From contig OY969916.1 of NCBI GenBank assembly GCA_963704535.1, forward strand, positions 2,976,001-3,040,000: a DNA stretch of 64,000 bases, given 5' to 3'. Of the stretch, positions 31,201 through 41,084 are shown piece after piece. Below the pieces are notes generated by a model. That model did not search any database. It had not been told where the DNA came from and was given only the letters and a program-made list of their open reading frames with translations. The stretch's first letter is position 1. The number at the start of each line of letters is the position of its first letter. A program made the position numbers and the translations under genes. The DNA is from G963704535 sp963704535. Lineage in GTDB: Bacteria > Chloroflexota > Chloroflexia > Chloroflexales > Roseiflexaceae.

Positions 31201-33016
31201 GATCCGCGCGGCGGCTGTCATCGCGTTGAATGACGGCCCAACCGGCGCGGAGCTGATCGCGTACATCGTCCCAAGCCGAGAACAAAGAACAGAGAACAAA
31301 GAACAAAAGAATGAGACACCTGATTCTCAATTCTCAATTCTCAATTCTCAATTTTCAATTCAAGAGCTGCGCGCCTTTCTGAAAATCCGCCTGCCCGATT
31401 ATATGCTGCCGGCGGCATTCGTACCGCTTGATACGCTCCCACTCACTCCCAACGGCAAGCTGGATCGGCGGCTGCTGCCGCATCCGGGCGATGAACGCAC
31501 GACAGGATATGTCGCCCCCAGCACCGCGGTCGAACAGGAACTGGCCGCGATCTGGAGCGCGGTGCTCCAGCGCGACCACCTCGGCATCCACGACAACTTC
31601 TTCGCGCTGGGTGGGCACTCCCTGCTGGCCGGCCAGATCATCTACCGCATTCGCCTGACCCTTCAGATTGATCTCCCGATCCACCGGTTGTTTGAGCAGC
31701 CGACCATCGCTGGTCTGGCACACGCCATCCAGGCGCTCTATCAGCACGACCGCGCTTCCCCGCTGGCGATCGACCTGCGCAATGATGTCGTCCTCGACCC
31801 GAGCATCCGCCCTCTAGATGGCGCCTCGCTACCGATGCAGCAGCTCTCGACCCCACGGACGCTGTTCCTGACCGGCGCAACCGGCTTCCTGGGTGCCTTC
31901 TTGCTGCGCGACCTGCTCGACACCACCCAGGCGACCATCTACTGCCTCGTGCGTGCCACCGATCAACAGGCGGCGCTCAAACGCATCCAGCGCACGATGG
32001 AGACTTATCTGCTCTGGGACGAGGCTTTCAGGTACCGGATTGTCGCGGTGCTCGGCGATCTCGGCGAGCCGCTGCTGGGGATGCCGCCAGACCAATTCGC
32101 TCACCTCGCCACCGAGATCGATGTGATCTACCACAATGGCGCGCTGGTCAACTTTATCTACCCCTACGCGCTCACCAAAGCTCCCAACGTCTTTGGCACC
32201 CACGAAGCGCTGCGGCTGGCCTGCCAGGCCAAACTCAAGCCGTTCCACTTTGTCTCGACCCTGAGTGTCTTCAGCTCCGGCGACGGCACGCCTGGTCAGC
32301 CGCTCAAAGAAGACGACCTGCCCGCTCGCAGCCACCTTCTGACCGAAGGCTACGCCCAAAGCAAATGGGTCGCCGAGCAACTGGTCTTGCTCGCGCGTGA
32401 GCGTGGCCTACCGACCACCATCCATCGCGTTGGTCGAATCGGCGGGCACAGCCGCACTGGCGCCTATCAATCCCACGACTTCATGTGGCAGGTCATCAAG
32501 GCCATTCTTGAGCTTGGCTGCGTTCCAGCCGAAATCCTGGAGTCATCCATCCAGATCGTCCCGGTCGATTACGTCAGCTCTGCGATCGTCCATCTCGCAC
32601 ACCAGCCAGACCAGCTCGGGCAGATTTTCCACATCCACAACTCGAGCGGCTTCACGGCTGGGGATACGATCGAGTGGCTGCGAGGGTGGGGCTATCCAAT
32701 CCGTACGATCTCAGCTAAGGAGTGGCGTACACGCTTGCTCGAAGTCGCTCACAGCTCGTCCGACAGCGTGGCATACACCCTCGTTCCGTTCCTCCCGCCC
32801 GAAAGCACACCAGACACGCCGGCGCCTCCCGCCGAAGCAGGCGCGGGTGGCTTTGACTGTCGAAACACGCTGCGGGCGTTGCAAGGCTCCTCGATCGTCT
32901 GTCCCGAGATCACAGCGGATGTATTTGGCGCCTATGTGGATTTCTTCTGCTCGGTTGGCTTTTTACAACCGGCGGAGGCGTTGCGCGAAACGTTTCTACT
33001 GGCAGCCGCCAACTGA
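28284..33016 (+). CDS. NRPS module C-A-PCP-R (reductive release), one 1-bp frameshift
   Basis: About 1577 residues after restoring one G in the run at 29975-29976; without it the frame stops at 29996. The condensation domain spans about 28430-29740, with HHMIADG at 28836. The adenylation domain spans about 29790-31480. Its specificity residues, aligned by eye, read D-V-G-E-I-(A)-S-I-D-K, close to ornithine/2,4-diaminobutyrate codes; Glu278 and Asp331 suit a cationic side chain. The carrier domain has NFFALGGHSLL near 31600. The terminal reductase (31850-33000) has a TGATGFLG nucleotide-binding motif and YAQSK (Tyr-x3-Lys), indicating NAD(P)H-dependent release as aldehyde or alcohol. Two palindromic repeats are inserted in frame in the A domain. 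ATG 28284 is preferred over ATG 28275 because AAGGA lies 8 bp upstream and the N-terminus (MYTKEELFRRR) matches the second NRPS. Confidence 0.88.
30965..31049. repeat. In-frame palindromic insert in NRPS-1 A domain (AAGGAAA/TTTACCTT)
   Basis: The left arm is AAGGAAA repeats (30965-30994); the right arm is CCTTTTACC/CCTTTTGCC repeats (31018-31049), an approximate inverted repeat. It is read in frame between core motifs A6 and A7 (after NPF, before GDRLYKTGD). Confidence 0.9.
31278..31361. repeat. In-frame repeat insert in NRPS-1 A domain (AGAACAAAG / ATTCTCA)
   Basis: AGAACAAAGAAC repeats followed by four ATTCTCA heptamers, translated as QRTENKEQ... SQFSILNSQFSI. It lies in the linker between A8 and the final A-domain helix (ELRAFLK). 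Confidence 0.9.
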
Positions 33017-33045
33017 CGACCCAAATCACGAAGAATGATACCTAT

Positions 33046-36000
33046 ATGTACTCCAGGGATGAACTGCTCAAACGGCGAGCCGCCCTATCATCCACCAAGC
33101 ACAAGTTGCTGGCACGGCAGTTGCGTGGGCAGGAGCCAGGGGCGCCGGAGCACAGCATCTCGTCCACCACCATCCCTAAACGAGCGCCCGATGCGCTGGT
33201 GCCGCTTTCATCCATCCAGGAGCGCTTCTGGTTCCTCCAGCAGCTCGATCCGACCAGCACGAGCTACATTATTACCCATGCGCATGCCCTCGACTATGCT
33301 ATCGATGAGCGGGTCCTGGCGCAGGCGCTGCGAGAGTTGGTGCGGCGTCACGAGATTCTTCGAACGACCTACGTCGTCCAGGAAGGCCAGGTTACACAGC
33401 AGATCAACCCAACGCCCCACGAGGCGCCGGCAATACCGCTGATCGACCTCCAGCACCTGCCCGATTCAGAGCGCGCTCAGGCCGCTCGCCGCATCGTCGA
33501 GCGTGAGCGGGCGCGCCCGCTCCAACTCGAACTCGGCCCGCCGTGGTGGGCTATACTGATCCGGCTGCGCCAGGATTATCACATTCTGCTGCTGCGGATG
33601 CACCACCTGATCACCGATGGATGGTCGATCGACACGATTATTCAGCGCGAGCTGCTGGCGCTCTACCGCGCGCTGCTCCAGGGACAGCCATCGCCCTTGC
33701 CGGAACTGTCCATCCAGTATGCCGACTACGCCGTCTGGCAGCGCCGGCAACTCCAGCAGGGCATCTACGCAGCTCAGCTCGCGTACTGGACCGAGCATCT
33801 GGCGGGGGTTCCCATGGTGCTCAATCTGCCTACCGACTACGCCCGCCCGCCCATCCAGGCCTATCGTGAGCGCACGTGCCCGGTGCGCCTCCCCGCGTCG
33901 CTGACGACCCGGCTCAAGCAGTTCAGCCAGCACGAGCAGGCTACGCTATTTATGCCCCTAGTGGCGGCCTTCGGAGTTCTGCTGGCACAACTGGCCGGGC
34001 AGAACGATCTGCTGGTCGGCACATCGCTGGCGGGGCGCCAGCTCCCTGAGTTGGAGCCATTGCTGGGCTGTTTCATCAGCACGCTGCCGCTGCGAATCGA
34101 CATGCGCGATCACCCAAGTTTTCGTGTGCTGGTGCGACGTGTACGTGAAGTATGCCTTGGGGCGTATACCAACCAGGATGTGCCGATCCAGCAAATTGTG
34201 GCGGCGATACAGCCACCGCGCGATTTAAGTCGTAGCCCGCTGTACCAGGTCATGTTCCAGATGCAAAACTACCCGCAGTTCACGCTGGAGCAGGATCTGT
34301 TCGCCGCGGACACCCAGCCCAACCCGCTTGAGCTACCTGCCGCCAGCACCGGACAGGGCATGTGCGATCTGGCAATGCTGCTGTACGAGGGCGAAGAGAT
34401 TACCGGCGAGCTTGCCTACGACGCCACCCTTTTCACGGCGGAGACGATCGCACGTCTAGTGGCGCTGTTCGGCACATTGCTCGCCGCCGTCGCCACCGCA
34501 CCGGATTGCCCCGTGCATCAACTGCCGCTCACGAGCGATGTCGATGCACAGATGCACGCCGTGTGGAATGCAACTGAGGCAGCCTACCCACGGCATGCCG
34601 CCATACACACGCTGTTCGAGCGGCAGGCGCAACAGACACCGGAGGCGATCGCCCTGGTCTGGCACGATCAACAGATCACCTACCGGCAGCTCGATCAGCG
34701 CGCCAACCAGCTTGGGCACCACCTGCTGGCGTTTGGCATTGGCCCGGAGGCATGTGTGGGCCTGTGCATAGAACGTTCGCCGGATGCGATCATCGGAATG
34801 CTGGCGGTGCTCAAGATCGGCGGGGTGTACGTGCCGCTTGATCCCACCGCTCCGCGCGAGCGGCTTGCATGGATCCTGGAGGATGCTCAGGTCGCGTGCG
34901 TGTTGGCACACGAGCGGCAGCAGCCCTTGCTTTCTGATTGCCGGGCTCGGCTGATCCGGCTCGATGCGGTCGAGGGCGCGATTGCACGGCTCCCGATCAC
35001 AGCGCCCTCCAGCCCGGTAGAGCCGGCACAGGTGGCGTATATCATCTACACCTCCGGCTCGACCGGGCGGCCGAAAGGCGTTATGGTTCAGCACCGATCA
35101 CTGGTGAATTTTAGTGAAGCCGCGCGCCGGCACTACGCAATCACACCGGATGATCGCGTGCTCCAATTCGCATCGCTCAGCTTTGACGCCAGCTTCGAGG
35201 AGATTTTCCCATGCCTGATGGCGGGCGCGACATTAGTGCTCCGCACTGACGACACGCTCGATACGATCGCGCTGTTCCTGGGGCGATGCCGGGAATGGAA
35301 CATCAGCGTGCTCGACCTGCCGACCGCGTACTGGCACGCGCTTACGCTTCACCTTTCCGAGGCTCAACACGGACTCCCAGCGACGGTACGCCTGGTTATC
35401 ATCGGCGGCGAGCGCGCGCTGGCGGAGCGGCTGGCCCTATGGCAGCAGCGTGTCGGGACGAGCGTACGCCTGGTGAATAGCTACGGACCTACCGAAGCGA
35501 CGGTGATCGCCACGGCCGCTGATCTGCTGCCCGGCCAGACGACTCGGCCGCGCGATGTGCCAATTGGAAGACCGATTCAGAATACGCAAATCTACATCCT
35601 CGATCCCATGATGCGACCGCTGCCGGTCGGCGTGCCGGGTGAGATATACATCGGCGGCGCCGGATTGGCCCGTGGCTACCTGAACCAGCCTGGCCTGACG
35701 GCTGAACGGTTTGTGCCCAACCCCTTCGCCAAGGAAAAAGGAAAAAGGAAAAAGGAAAAAACTGACGACGCTGAAGAGTTTGATCTTTTACCTTTTACCT
35801 TTTGCCTTTTGCCTTCCGGCGACCGGCTGTACAAGACCGGCGACCGGGCGCGCTACCTGCCTGACGGCACCATCCAGTTCCTCGGACGCCTTGACGACCA
35901 GGTGAAGCTGCGCGGTTTTCGGATCGAGCCCGGCGAGATCGAGACGACACTGGCGCGGCATCCCATGGTGCGGCAGGCGGTTGTGCTGGCCTATGAGGAT

Positions 36001-37731
36001 GTGCCGGGCGATAAGCGGCTGGTAGCGTACGTGGTCCCCAACCAAGAACAAAGCAGCGAGGAGTCTCATTCTCAATTCTCAATTCTCAATTCTCAATTCC
36101 TGGGAGAGCTGCGCGCTTTTCTGCGCGAACGATTGCCTGACTATATGATCCCATCGACGTTCATCGCGCTTACAGCGCTCCCACTGACGCCGGGCGGTAA
36201 GGTTGAGCGGCGGCTGCTACCGCATCCGGGCGACGAACGCACGACAGGATATGTCGCCCCCAGCACCGCAGTCGAACAGGAACTGGCCGCGATCTGGAGC
36301 GCGGTGCTCCAGCGCGACCACCTCGGCATCCACGACAACTTCTTCGCGCTGGGTGGGCACTCCCTGCTGGCCGGCCAGATCATCTACCGTATTCGCCTGA
36401 CCCTTCAGATTGATCTCCCGATCCACCGGTTGTTTGAGCAGCCGACCATCGCTGGTCTGGCACACGCCATCCAGGCGCTCTATCAGCACGACCGCGCTTC
36501 CCCGCTGGCGATCGACCTGCGCGATGATGTCGTCCTCGACCCGAGCATCCGCCCTGCCGCTGGCGCCTCGCTACCGATGCAGCAGCTCTCGACCCCACGG
36601 ACGCTGTTCCTGACCGGCGCAACCGGCTTCCTGGGTGCCTTCTTGCTGCGCGACCTGCTCGACACCACCGAGGCGACTATCTACTGCCTGGTGCGTGCCA
36701 CCGATCAACAGGCGGCGCTCAAACGCATCCAGCGCACGATGGAGACCTATTTGCTCTGGGACGAGGCTTTCAGGTACCGGATTGTCGCGGTGCTCGGCGA
36801 TCTCGGAGAGCCGCTGCTGGGGATGCCAGCAGACCAATTCGCCCACCTCGCCACCGAGATCGATGTGATCTACCACAATGGCGCGCTGGTCAACTTTATC
36901 TACCCCTACGCGCTCACCAAAGCTCCCAACGTCTTTGGCACCCACGAAGCGCTGCGGCTGGCCTGCCAGGCCAAACTCAAGCCGTTCCACTTTGTCTCGA
37001 CCCTGAGTGTCTTCAGCTCCGGCGACGGCACGCCTGGTCAGCCGCTCAAAGAAGACGACCTGCCCGCTCGCAGCGAACTTCTGACCGAAGGCTACGCCCA
37101 AAGCAAATGGGTCGCCGAGCAATTGGTCTTGCTCGCGCGCGAGCGCGGCCTACCGACCACCATCCATCGCGTTGGTCGAATCGGCGGGCACAGCCGCACT
37201 GGCGCCTATCAATCCCACGACTTCATGTGGCAGGTCATCAAGGCCATTCTTGAGCTTGGCTGCGTTCCAGCCGAAATCCTGGAGTCATCCATCCAGATCG
37301 TCCCGGTCGATTACGTCAGCTCTGCGATTGTCCATCTCGCACACCAGCCAGACCAGCTCGGGCAGATTTTCCACATCCACAACTCGAGCGGCTTCACGGC
37401 TGGGGATACGATCGAGTGGCTGCGAGGGTCGGGCTATCCAATCCGTACGATCTCAGCCAAGGAGTGGCGTACCCGCTTGCTCGAAGTCGCTCACAGCTCG
37501 TCCGACAGCGTGGCATACACCCTCGTTCCGTTCCTCCCGCCCGAAAGCACACCAGGCACGCCGGCGCCTCCCGCCGAAGCAGGCGCGGTTGGCTTTGACT
37601 GTCGAAACACGCTGCGGGCATTGCAAGGCTCCTCGATCATCTGTCCCGAGATCACAGCGGATGTATTTGGCGCCTATGTGGGTTTCTTCCGCTCGATTGG
37701 CTTTTTACAACCGGCGGCGGAAATGTACTAG
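33046..37731 (+). CDS. NRPS module C-A-PCP-R (reductive release)
   Basis: 1561 residues, intact. Condensation domain about residues 50-490 (HHLITDG), adenylation 500-1055, carrier 1070-1145 (NFFALGGHSLL) and reductase 1185-1560 (TGATGFLG, YAQSK). The A-domain pocket, aligned by eye, reads D-A-E-D-I-G-S-V-I-K; Glu239 and Asp278 hint at a polar or basic substrate, but I cannot name it. It differs from the upstream A domain, whereas the carrier and reductase regions of the two NRPSs are nearly identical DNA. It carries its own copies of the in-frame AAGGAAAA and ATTCTCA repeat inserts. It starts 29 bp after the upstream NRPS stop, so the two are co-transcribed. Each has its own release domain, so they may be alternative terminating modules rather than consecutive ones. 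Confidence 0.93.
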   Translation: MYSRDELLKRRAALSSTKHKLLARQLRGQEPGAPEHSISSTTIPKRAPDALVPLSSIQERFWFLQQLDPTSTSYIITHAHALDYAIDERVLAQALRELVRRHEILRTTYVVQEGQVTQQINPTPHEAPAIPLIDLQHLPDSERAQAARRIVERERARPLQLELGPPWWAILIRLRQDYHILLLRMHHLITDGWSIDTIIQRELLALYRALLQGQPSPLPELSIQYADYAVWQRRQLQQGIYAAQLAYWTEHLAGVPMVLNLPTDYARPPIQAYRERTCPVRLPASLTTRLKQFSQHEQATLFMPLVAAFGVLLAQLAGQNDLLVGTSLAGRQLPELEPLLGCFISTLPLRIDMRDHPSFRVLVRRVREVCLGAYTNQDVPIQQIVAAIQPPRDLSRSPLYQVMFQMQNYPQFTLEQDLFAADTQPNPLELPAASTGQGMCDLAMLLYEGEEITGELAYDATLFTAETIARLVALFGTLLAAVATAPDCPVHQLPLTSDVDAQMHAVWNATEAAYPRHAAIHTLFERQAQQTPEAIALVWHDQQITYRQLDQRANQLGHHLLAFGIGPEACVGLCIERSPDAIIGMLAVLKIGGVYVPLDPTAPRERLAWILEDAQVACVLAHERQQPLLSDCRARLIRLDAVEGAIARLPITAPSSPVEPAQVAYIIYTSGSTGRPKGVMVQHRSLVNFSEAARRHYAITPDDRVLQFASLSFDASFEEIFPCLMAGATLVLRTDDTLDTIALFLGRCREWNISVLDLPTAYWHALTLHLSEAQHGLPATVRLVIIGGERALAERLALWQQRVGTSVRLVNSYGPTEATVIATAADLLPGQTTRPRDVPIGRPIQNTQIYILDPMMRPLPVGVPGEIYIGGAGLARGYLNQPGLTAERFVPNPFAKEKGKRKKEKTDDAEEFDLLPFTFCLLPSGDRLYKTGDRARYLPDGTIQFLGRLDDQVKLRGFRIEPGEIETTLARHPMVRQAVVLAYEDVPGDKRLVAYVVPNQEQSSEESHSQFSILNSQFLGELRAFLRERLPDYMIPSTFIALTALPLTPGGKVERRLLPHPGDERTTGYVAPSTAVEQELAAIWSAVLQRDHLGIHDNFFALGGHSLLAGQIIYRIRLTLQIDLPIHRLFEQPTIAGLAHAIQALYQHDRASPLAIDLRDDVVLDPSIRPAAGASLPMQQLSTPRTLFLTGATGFLGAFLLRDLLDTTEATIYCLVRATDQQAALKRIQRTMETYLLWDEAFRYRIVAVLGDLGEPLLGMPADQFAHLATEIDVIYHNGALVNFIYPYALTKAPNVFGTHEALRLACQAKLKPFHFVSTLSVFSSGDGTPGQPLKEDDLPARSELLTEGYAQSKWVAEQLVLLARERGLPTTIHRVGRIGGHSRTGAYQSHDFMWQVIKAILELGCVPAEILESSIQIVPVDYVSSAIVHLAHQPDQLGQIFHIHNSSGFTAGDTIEWLRGSGYPIRTISAKEWRTRLLEVAHSSSDSVAYTLVPFLPPESTPGTPAPPAEAGAVGFDCRNTLRALQGSSIICPEITADVFGAYVGFFRSIGFLQPAAEMY
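35731..35815. repeat. In-frame palindromic insert in NRPS-2 A domain
   Basis: Copy of the 30965 insert at the equivalent position, differing by only a base or so. The flanking 100-150 bp are also almost identical between the two NRPS genes. Confidence 0.9.
36041..36099. repeat. In-frame repeat insert in NRPS-2 A domain (ATTCTCA heptamers)
   Basis: A short AAGAACAAAG segment, then ATTCTCA heptamers, in frame (SQFSILNSQFLGELRAF). It is a shorter version of the 31278 insert at the same place. Confidence 0.85.
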
Positions 37732-37747
37732 TGGCTTACCACACAGA

Positions 37748-37805
37748 TTTTGCGGTGTGGAGGAGGCTTGGAGGGGGCCACCCCCTCCAAACCACCCCCG
37801 CAAAA
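37748..37805. terminator. Hairpin between convergent genes
   Basis: An inverted repeat has outer arms TTTTGCGG (37748-37755) and CCGCAAAA (37798-37805) and a G/C-rich core GGAGGGGGCC/ACCCCCTCC at 37770-37788. It lies between the stop of the second NRPS (+) and the stop of the regulator (-), so a bidirectional terminator is the natural reading. It also belongs to the G/C-rich hairpin family found in most intergenic regions here. Confidence 0.6.
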
Positions 37806-37829
37806 CCACTGTGGTGGAACACTAGCGCG

Positions 37830-40800
37830 TTATCCAGAGAGGAGCCTCCGATAGAGCCGCTCCGGCTCGGAGTTAGGATCGAGCTCGATGCCCAACGTAT
37901 CGTTGAGCGTCGTTGTGAGCGAGCGATACTGCTTGATTGCCATAGACGGCTCGCTAAGCGCTATATAGCAGCGCATAACTCCCGCGTGCGCCGCGATGTT
38001 TGTCGTATCATAGGTGAGCATCTGGTGGAAAAGCTCCAGCGCCTTCTGGTATGTGCCAGTGTGCTCGCTCAACTCGGCTGCCAGGCGCAGCGCCTGATGG
38101 TAGCGGCGTTCAAGCTGATTCCGAATCTGCACGCACCATGGTTGCTCCAAGTCGGGGAGAAATGGGCCGCGGTAGAGCTCAATCGCCCGCCACACAGCCT
38201 GGATGCGCCGCTGCTCGTCCTTTTCCAGCAAGCTGCTATTAAGCAGAGCATAGAACTGCTCGACATCGGACTCGACCGAGACGACCGACCGATCCAGGTA
38301 ATACATATCGCGACTCATGGTCACAATCGCCCCCCTTGGAAGCGCGACCCGCAGCCGGTAGATAACCCGGCTCAACGCATTACAGCCATCGAGTATATGG
38401 TGCTTGCCCCAGAGGCAGCGGTAGAGCTGCGCGCGTGTCGCGCCTTCCGGATGGGTGATCAGGTAGGCCAGCACTTCACGCGGGCGACCGTGGCCAAGAT
38501 TGAACGCGCGCTCGTCAACCCATATGTCATCGCCGCCAAGGTAGCGCACGCGAAGAATCTGGCAGGGCTTCGACCGCGGTGTGGCAGCCTCTGGCATCAG
38601 TGCTGGTGGACTGGTGTCCGATAGCTCCAGCTTGAGAGCAGCTCCGCCGATCGACTTTTCCGCAAGGTCAATGCCTTCCTGACTTACCGCGGCGGCAGTT
38701 TGGGCAAACAGATCCTGCTGGATGAGCCAGGATCGTGCCCGTGGCGATTGTGGCAGCAGCCGTTGGATCAGCGAGCGCATAGCGCGGCTCTCGATCACCA
38801 GTACCGTATCGTTGCCAAGTTGATCGCACAGCTCAACGGCCTGCTGGAGCGCCTCAGTAGTCACCTGGTCGTCGGTTGGCTGCCTCCGGCTATGGAGCCA
38901 CGCGCACGTAACCCAGGCGCGGATCTGCTCCGGCAGCATCGCGCTTGACGCGCTCAGCTCGATCGACTTCCGTGCGTACGCCAGGCCAGTATCAATATCA
39001 CCGCTTGCGCCGGCTATTTTGGCACGCAGCAGCAGCAGCATGACGATATGCTGCCGCGCGGTAGCCTCGGGGATCTGCTCGATAGCCAGCCCGGCTGCGG
39101 TGTATAGCTGCTGTTGGACCAGCAAGCCGATCCGCGCGATTTGAATATGGCCGCGAATAAAGGCTGTACCGCCAATATCAAGCGCTTCATTGTAGGCAGC
39201 GCCGGCGCGCTCCAACAGCGCCAGGTCGGTGTAGATATCGCCGAACGACGAAAGAACAGCAGCTTCATACTGGGGGATCCAGGCGTTGCGCGCATCGTCG
39301 AGCGCCCCGTGCAATGTCCGGAGGGCCTCGCGGTAGCGGCCTATCAGCGCCTGATTGAGCGCCAGGCTATTGCGCGTAAGCGCGCGCCGCCCGATATTGC
39401 CGATCTCCGACCAGCATGATTCAGCCTGGAGGCAGGCATCTTCAGCGGCAGCAAACTGGCCGACCTCGCTGTAGCAGATCCCAAGCTCGTGCTGCACCTG
39501 CGCCATCACCGCCGCCGCATGATGCGATCGTGCGATCGCCAGGGCCTGGCGTAGAGTCGTGATCGCTTTATCCGGCAGCCCAAGGCGATGCTGGCAACTG
39601 CCGAACGTACGCAGCGCCTCGCACAGGAGCAGTGGATCATTGGTGGTACGAACCGTTTGCTCTGCCAGATCGTGGGCTGCCTGGTAGTGCCCGCTCACCC
39701 GCTCCAGCACGGCCTGAAGGTGATTTACCTCGGATACCGGATCTGCGCCACACAACGCGGCCGCCTGCCGAATAAACTGCTGTGCTTCATCCGTACAGCC
39801 ACGATCCAGCGCGATCCGCGTTCTCAGGCAGAGCAGCGCTACGTCCAGCGTCTCCCGCGGCAGCAGCGCAAAGGCGCGCTCCAGCGTCTCCAGCCGGCCC
39901 TGGAGGTACAATTCCTGGCCGCCCAGGCTGAGCACCTGCCAGGCTGCCGCATGATCCCCAGCGCCAACAAAGATATCGAAGGCGATCGACCACTGGCGCT
40001 GCTGCATATAGTGTGTAGCGATACGCAAACGCAGCTCACGCCAGCGCGCGGGATTGGTTATGTACAAGCGCTGCTGAAGGAACTCGCGGAACAGCGCGTG
40101 GTAGCACAGCACGCCTGGGGTGATCTCGCTGATAAAAAGCCGCTGCGCCAGCAGCATATCCAAGGTTGACCACGAATCTGAACGACCCAGGAAGGTATCG
40201 CACGAGTTGGCGGTTAGCTCTTCCAGCAGCGAGGTTTCGCACAGAAACTGCTGGAGGGGCGGCGGCTGTTGATTGAACACCTGCTCGGCTAAGAAGCGAT
40301 GCACCGAACGGCTGATCGAGGTGCCGCTCGAGCAGATCGCACCGACATCACCCCTGGCCGCCTGGAGCGCCAGCAGGACGCCGCTGATCCAGCCCTCGCT
40401 TTCGACGCACAGCTTTTCAGCCTGCGCCGGCGACACGCGCATCCCTTCGGCGGCGATAACGTTTGCCAATTCCTCGGCCGAGAAGCGCAGAACACTCTCG
40501 TCGATAAAGGTAACCTGTCGCCGGGCGGCCAGCAGCATCTGGTTGGGGGTCGCCGGATGAACGCGCGACGCCAGAATGACGTGGCTATTTGGGCAGCGCG
40601 TAATGATCTGGGCGACGATGTCGTTGATGCTTGTCACATCGTTTACGCAGTGCCAGTCATCTAAGCACAATAGCGGCTCGTCGTTGATGGCGCAGAACTC
40701 GCGGATAAATGTCGTGACGACTGTCTGGAGGGGTATCTGGTCGCGGCTAACAATCTGCGTTGTTGTCTGGATCAGCGCTTCAGGGAAGCACCCGCGAATA

Positions 40801-41084
40801 GCTGCCGTCAAGTAACACAGAAACTCCCAGGGATCGGTATCGTAGCTATCGAGCGTGTACCAGCAGACAGGCAGCGGACTGTCGTGCATCAGGTCGATCA
40901 GCAGCGAGGTTTTGCCATATCCGACAGGCGCAATCAGCGCTGTTAACTTTTGCTGCGAAATGTTCCCCAGCAGCGCAGTCAGTCGCGGACGTGTCACCAG
41001 GGTATCTGGGCGACGCGGGAGCTGTATCTTGTGTGGTAGATCAATCTGAAGCTGTACCGGTGCAGACGTAGAATGGCTCGACAT
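37830..41084 (-). CDS. MalT/LAL-type STAND ATPase fused to SARP domain, transcriptional regulator
   Basis: 1084 residues from ATG 41084, chosen because AAGGAG lies 5 bp upstream; an in-frame TTG at 41102 lacks this. The N-terminal half is a STAND P-loop NTPase with Walker A VGYGKTSLL (about residue 52) and Walker B LLCLDDWH (about 135), followed by a MalT-like winged-helix region. Residues about 390-780 are TPR-like helical repeats. The last 250 residues resemble SARP activators: an OmpR-type winged helix (GRPREVLAYLITHPEG, LSRVIYRLRVALPRG) and a bacterial transcriptional-activation TPR domain (ESDVEQFYALL to the C-terminus). Such proteins activate antibiotic clusters after ligand/ATP sensing. 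It is divergent from the ABC/adaptor operon; the shared 391-bp promoter region holds one GGACATATGTCC site. It is the only evident regulator in the window and the probable pathway-specific activator. Confidence 0.9.
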   Translation of the reverse strand: MSSHSTSAPVQLQIDLPHKIQLPRRPDTLVTRPRLTALLGNISQQKLTALIAPVGYGKTSLLIDLMHDSPLPVCWYTLDSYDTDPWEFLCYLTAAIRGCFPEALIQTTTQIVSRDQIPLQTVVTTFIREFCAINDEPLLCLDDWHCVNDVTSINDIVAQIITRCPNSHVILASRVHPATPNQMLLAARRQVTFIDESVLRFSAEELANVIAAEGMRVSPAQAEKLCVESEGWISGVLLALQAARGDVGAICSSGTSISRSVHRFLAEQVFNQQPPPLQQFLCETSLLEELTANSCDTFLGRSDSWSTLDMLLAQRLFISEITPGVLCYHALFREFLQQRLYITNPARWRELRLRIATHYMQQRQWSIAFDIFVGAGDHAAAWQVLSLGGQELYLQGRLETLERAFALLPRETLDVALLCLRTRIALDRGCTDEAQQFIRQAAALCGADPVSEVNHLQAVLERVSGHYQAAHDLAEQTVRTTNDPLLLCEALRTFGSCQHRLGLPDKAITTLRQALAIARSHHAAAVMAQVQHELGICYSEVGQFAAAEDACLQAESCWSEIGNIGRRALTRNSLALNQALIGRYREALRTLHGALDDARNAWIPQYEAAVLSSFGDIYTDLALLERAGAAYNEALDIGGTAFIRGHIQIARIGLLVQQQLYTAAGLAIEQIPEATARQHIVMLLLLRAKIAGASGDIDTGLAYARKSIELSASSAMLPEQIRAWVTCAWLHSRRQPTDDQVTTEALQQAVELCDQLGNDTVLVIESRAMRSLIQRLLPQSPRARSWLIQQDLFAQTAAAVSQEGIDLAEKSIGGAALKLELSDTSPPALMPEAATPRSKPCQILRVRYLGGDDIWVDERAFNLGHGRPREVLAYLITHPEGATRAQLYRCLWGKHHILDGCNALSRVIYRLRVALPRGAIVTMSRDMYYLDRSVVSVESDVEQFYALLNSSLLEKDEQRRIQAVWRAIELYRGPFLPDLEQPWCVQIRNQLERRYHQALRLAAELSEHTGTYQKALELFHQMLTYDTTNIAAHAGVMRCYIALSEPSMAIKQYRSLTTTLNDTLGIELDPNSEPERLYRRLLSG

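Noticed and set aside
29804..33016. Separate gene for the A-PCP-R part of the first NRPS
   Set aside because: Its first residues are an out-of-frame translation of the A-domain start; a one-G deletion at 29975-29976 explains the split.
37731..38624. Plus-strand reading frame antisense to the regulator
   Set aside because: It is the shadow of the SARP-end of the minus-strand regulator, with no domain match or start signal.
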